From positions 1 through 5,547 of the forward strand of contig JAMWDE010000004.1 in the NCBI GenBank assembly GCA_023818905.1: 5,547 bases of DNA, read 5' to 3'. The notes under the pieces were generated by a model. That model worked only from the letters and a program-made list of their open reading frames with translations. It made no database searches and had not been told where the DNA came from. The position numbers were made by a program, and so were the translations under genes. Shown here piece after piece: positions 5,047-5,547 of the stretch (position 1 is its first letter; every line of letters begins with the position of its first letter). Source of the DNA: Candidatus Omnitrophota bacterium (lineage in GTDB: Bacteria > Omnitrophota > Gorgyraeia > Gygaellales > Profunditerraquicolaceae).

Positions 5047-5547
5047 CTAAGGCATACCTGTCGGTCATACCGGCAATATAGTCACAAACTGCTCGTTTCA
5101 CTCCATCTATAGGAATCCTCTTCTGCACAGAGGGTGGTAGTGCCTCAGGTTTATTTATATATACCCCAAAGAGTTCCTGGATAAAACGCTTTGCTTTATT
5201 GCTCATCCTTACAACCCGATAGTGTTGATACAATCTCTCAATGAGACACTGACGCAGAGGAATTCTTAATTTTTGCATATCTTTACTAAAAGAAACCATT
5301 TTTTCGTTTAACTTTTTTATCTGAAGATTAGACTTTGGTTTTACTTTTTTAAGTTTTTTTTCCGTTTCTTGAATAAGGTCTGTAACTTGCATATCAATAA
5401 GTGAACGTATAATCAGATACTTCCTAAGCCCTGCATCTATTTTAGCATATTTTTTTGAAATCTGTAAGTATACTCTATGCCAAAGAGGTATATCTTTAAG
5501 GTCTGATTCTTTTAACAATCCTGAGGTTAAACCGTCATCGAGGTCAT
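5006..5547 (-). CDS. dGTP triphosphohydrolase-like HD protein, C-terminal part
   Basis: The frame is open to the right edge, so the gene continues beyond the window and its start is not visible; the TTG at 5516-5518 is internal. The first readable residues, DLDDGLTSGLL, match the 'HDxDDAxxxGL' metal-binding region of the dNTPase family. Later segments fit the same family: LIIRSLIDMQVTDLIQETE, YQHYRVVRMSNKAKRFIQELF, a LPP turn, and the highly conserved end RAVCDYIAGMTDRYALDEY. These proteins are cytoplasmic HD-domain enzymes that release tripolyphosphate from dGTP or other dNTPs and help balance nucleotide pools. About 179 residues are visible. The N-terminal HD motif lies outside the window, so catalytic competence cannot be judged. 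The TAG stop lies inside the start region of the HD-GYP gene. Confidence 0.88.
   Translation of the reverse strand, partial: DLDDGLTSGLLKESDLKDIPLWHRVYLQISKKYAKIDAGLRKYLIIRSLIDMQVTDLIQETEKKLKKVKPKSNLQIKKLNEKMVSFSKDMQKLRIPLRQCLIERLYQHYRVVRMSNKAKRFIQELFGVYINKPEALPPSVQKRIPIDGVKRAVCDYIAGMTDRYALDEYKKLFDPYEKV

Noticed and set aside
1..5547. CRISPR arrays, insertion sequences, toxin-antitoxin or defence genes
   Set aside because: No repeat arrays, terminal inverted repeats, transposase or nuclease-like defence domains are visible; every long frame belongs to a housekeeping or envelope family, except the small basic protein, whose role is unknown.

Overview
This AT-rich window looks like an ordinary chromosomal segment of a PVC-superphylum bacterium, most likely a member of Omnitrophota. 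The best clue is the small basic protein at 3072..3365. It matches the short MSxHPSL...KWKEGDSVFGLPK-type family that I know from Verrucomicrobia, Chlamydiae and Omnitrophota. A GspB-like type II secretion protein, a GAF/HD-GYP protein, short M50 protease and SH3/SPOR envelope proteins fit the same kind of diderm, uncultivated lineage. The taxonomic call is inference from protein style, not from a marker gene search.

Layout: one minus-strand gene block fills almost all of the window and is read from right to left. It runs: (1) the C-terminal part of a dGTP triphosphohydrolase-like HD protein, cut by the window edge; (2) a GAF + HD-GYP signalling protein whose start overlaps the dGTPase stop; (3) after a 39-base gap, a single-pass SPOR-domain protein; (4) the small basic protein; (5) a secreted SH3/SH3/OB-like protein that is now split into two overlapping frames; (6) a polytopic M50 site-2 protease; (7) 3-dehydroquinate synthase, AroB. 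From the SPOR gene onward the spacing is very tight (1, 2, -4 and 14 bases), so this part is very likely one transcript. A single plus-strand gene at the left edge, a GspB/PulB-like membrane protein, converges on aroB and overlaps its stop by 8 bases.

How the genes fit together: two are soluble nucleotide-related HD-superfamily enzymes (dNTP and probably cyclic dinucleotide hydrolysis). Three act at the envelope (SPOR, SH3, M50). One supplies the shikimate pathway, and one is of unknown role (small basic protein). No mobile element, CRISPR array, RNA gene or defence system is visible.

The points most worth a second look are the disrupted second SH3 domain, a beta-clamp-like QLELF pentapeptide in the cytoplasmic tail of the SPOR protein, and a degenerate first metal-ligand region in the HD-GYP domain. 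I found no convincing evidence for an undescribed multi-gene system.
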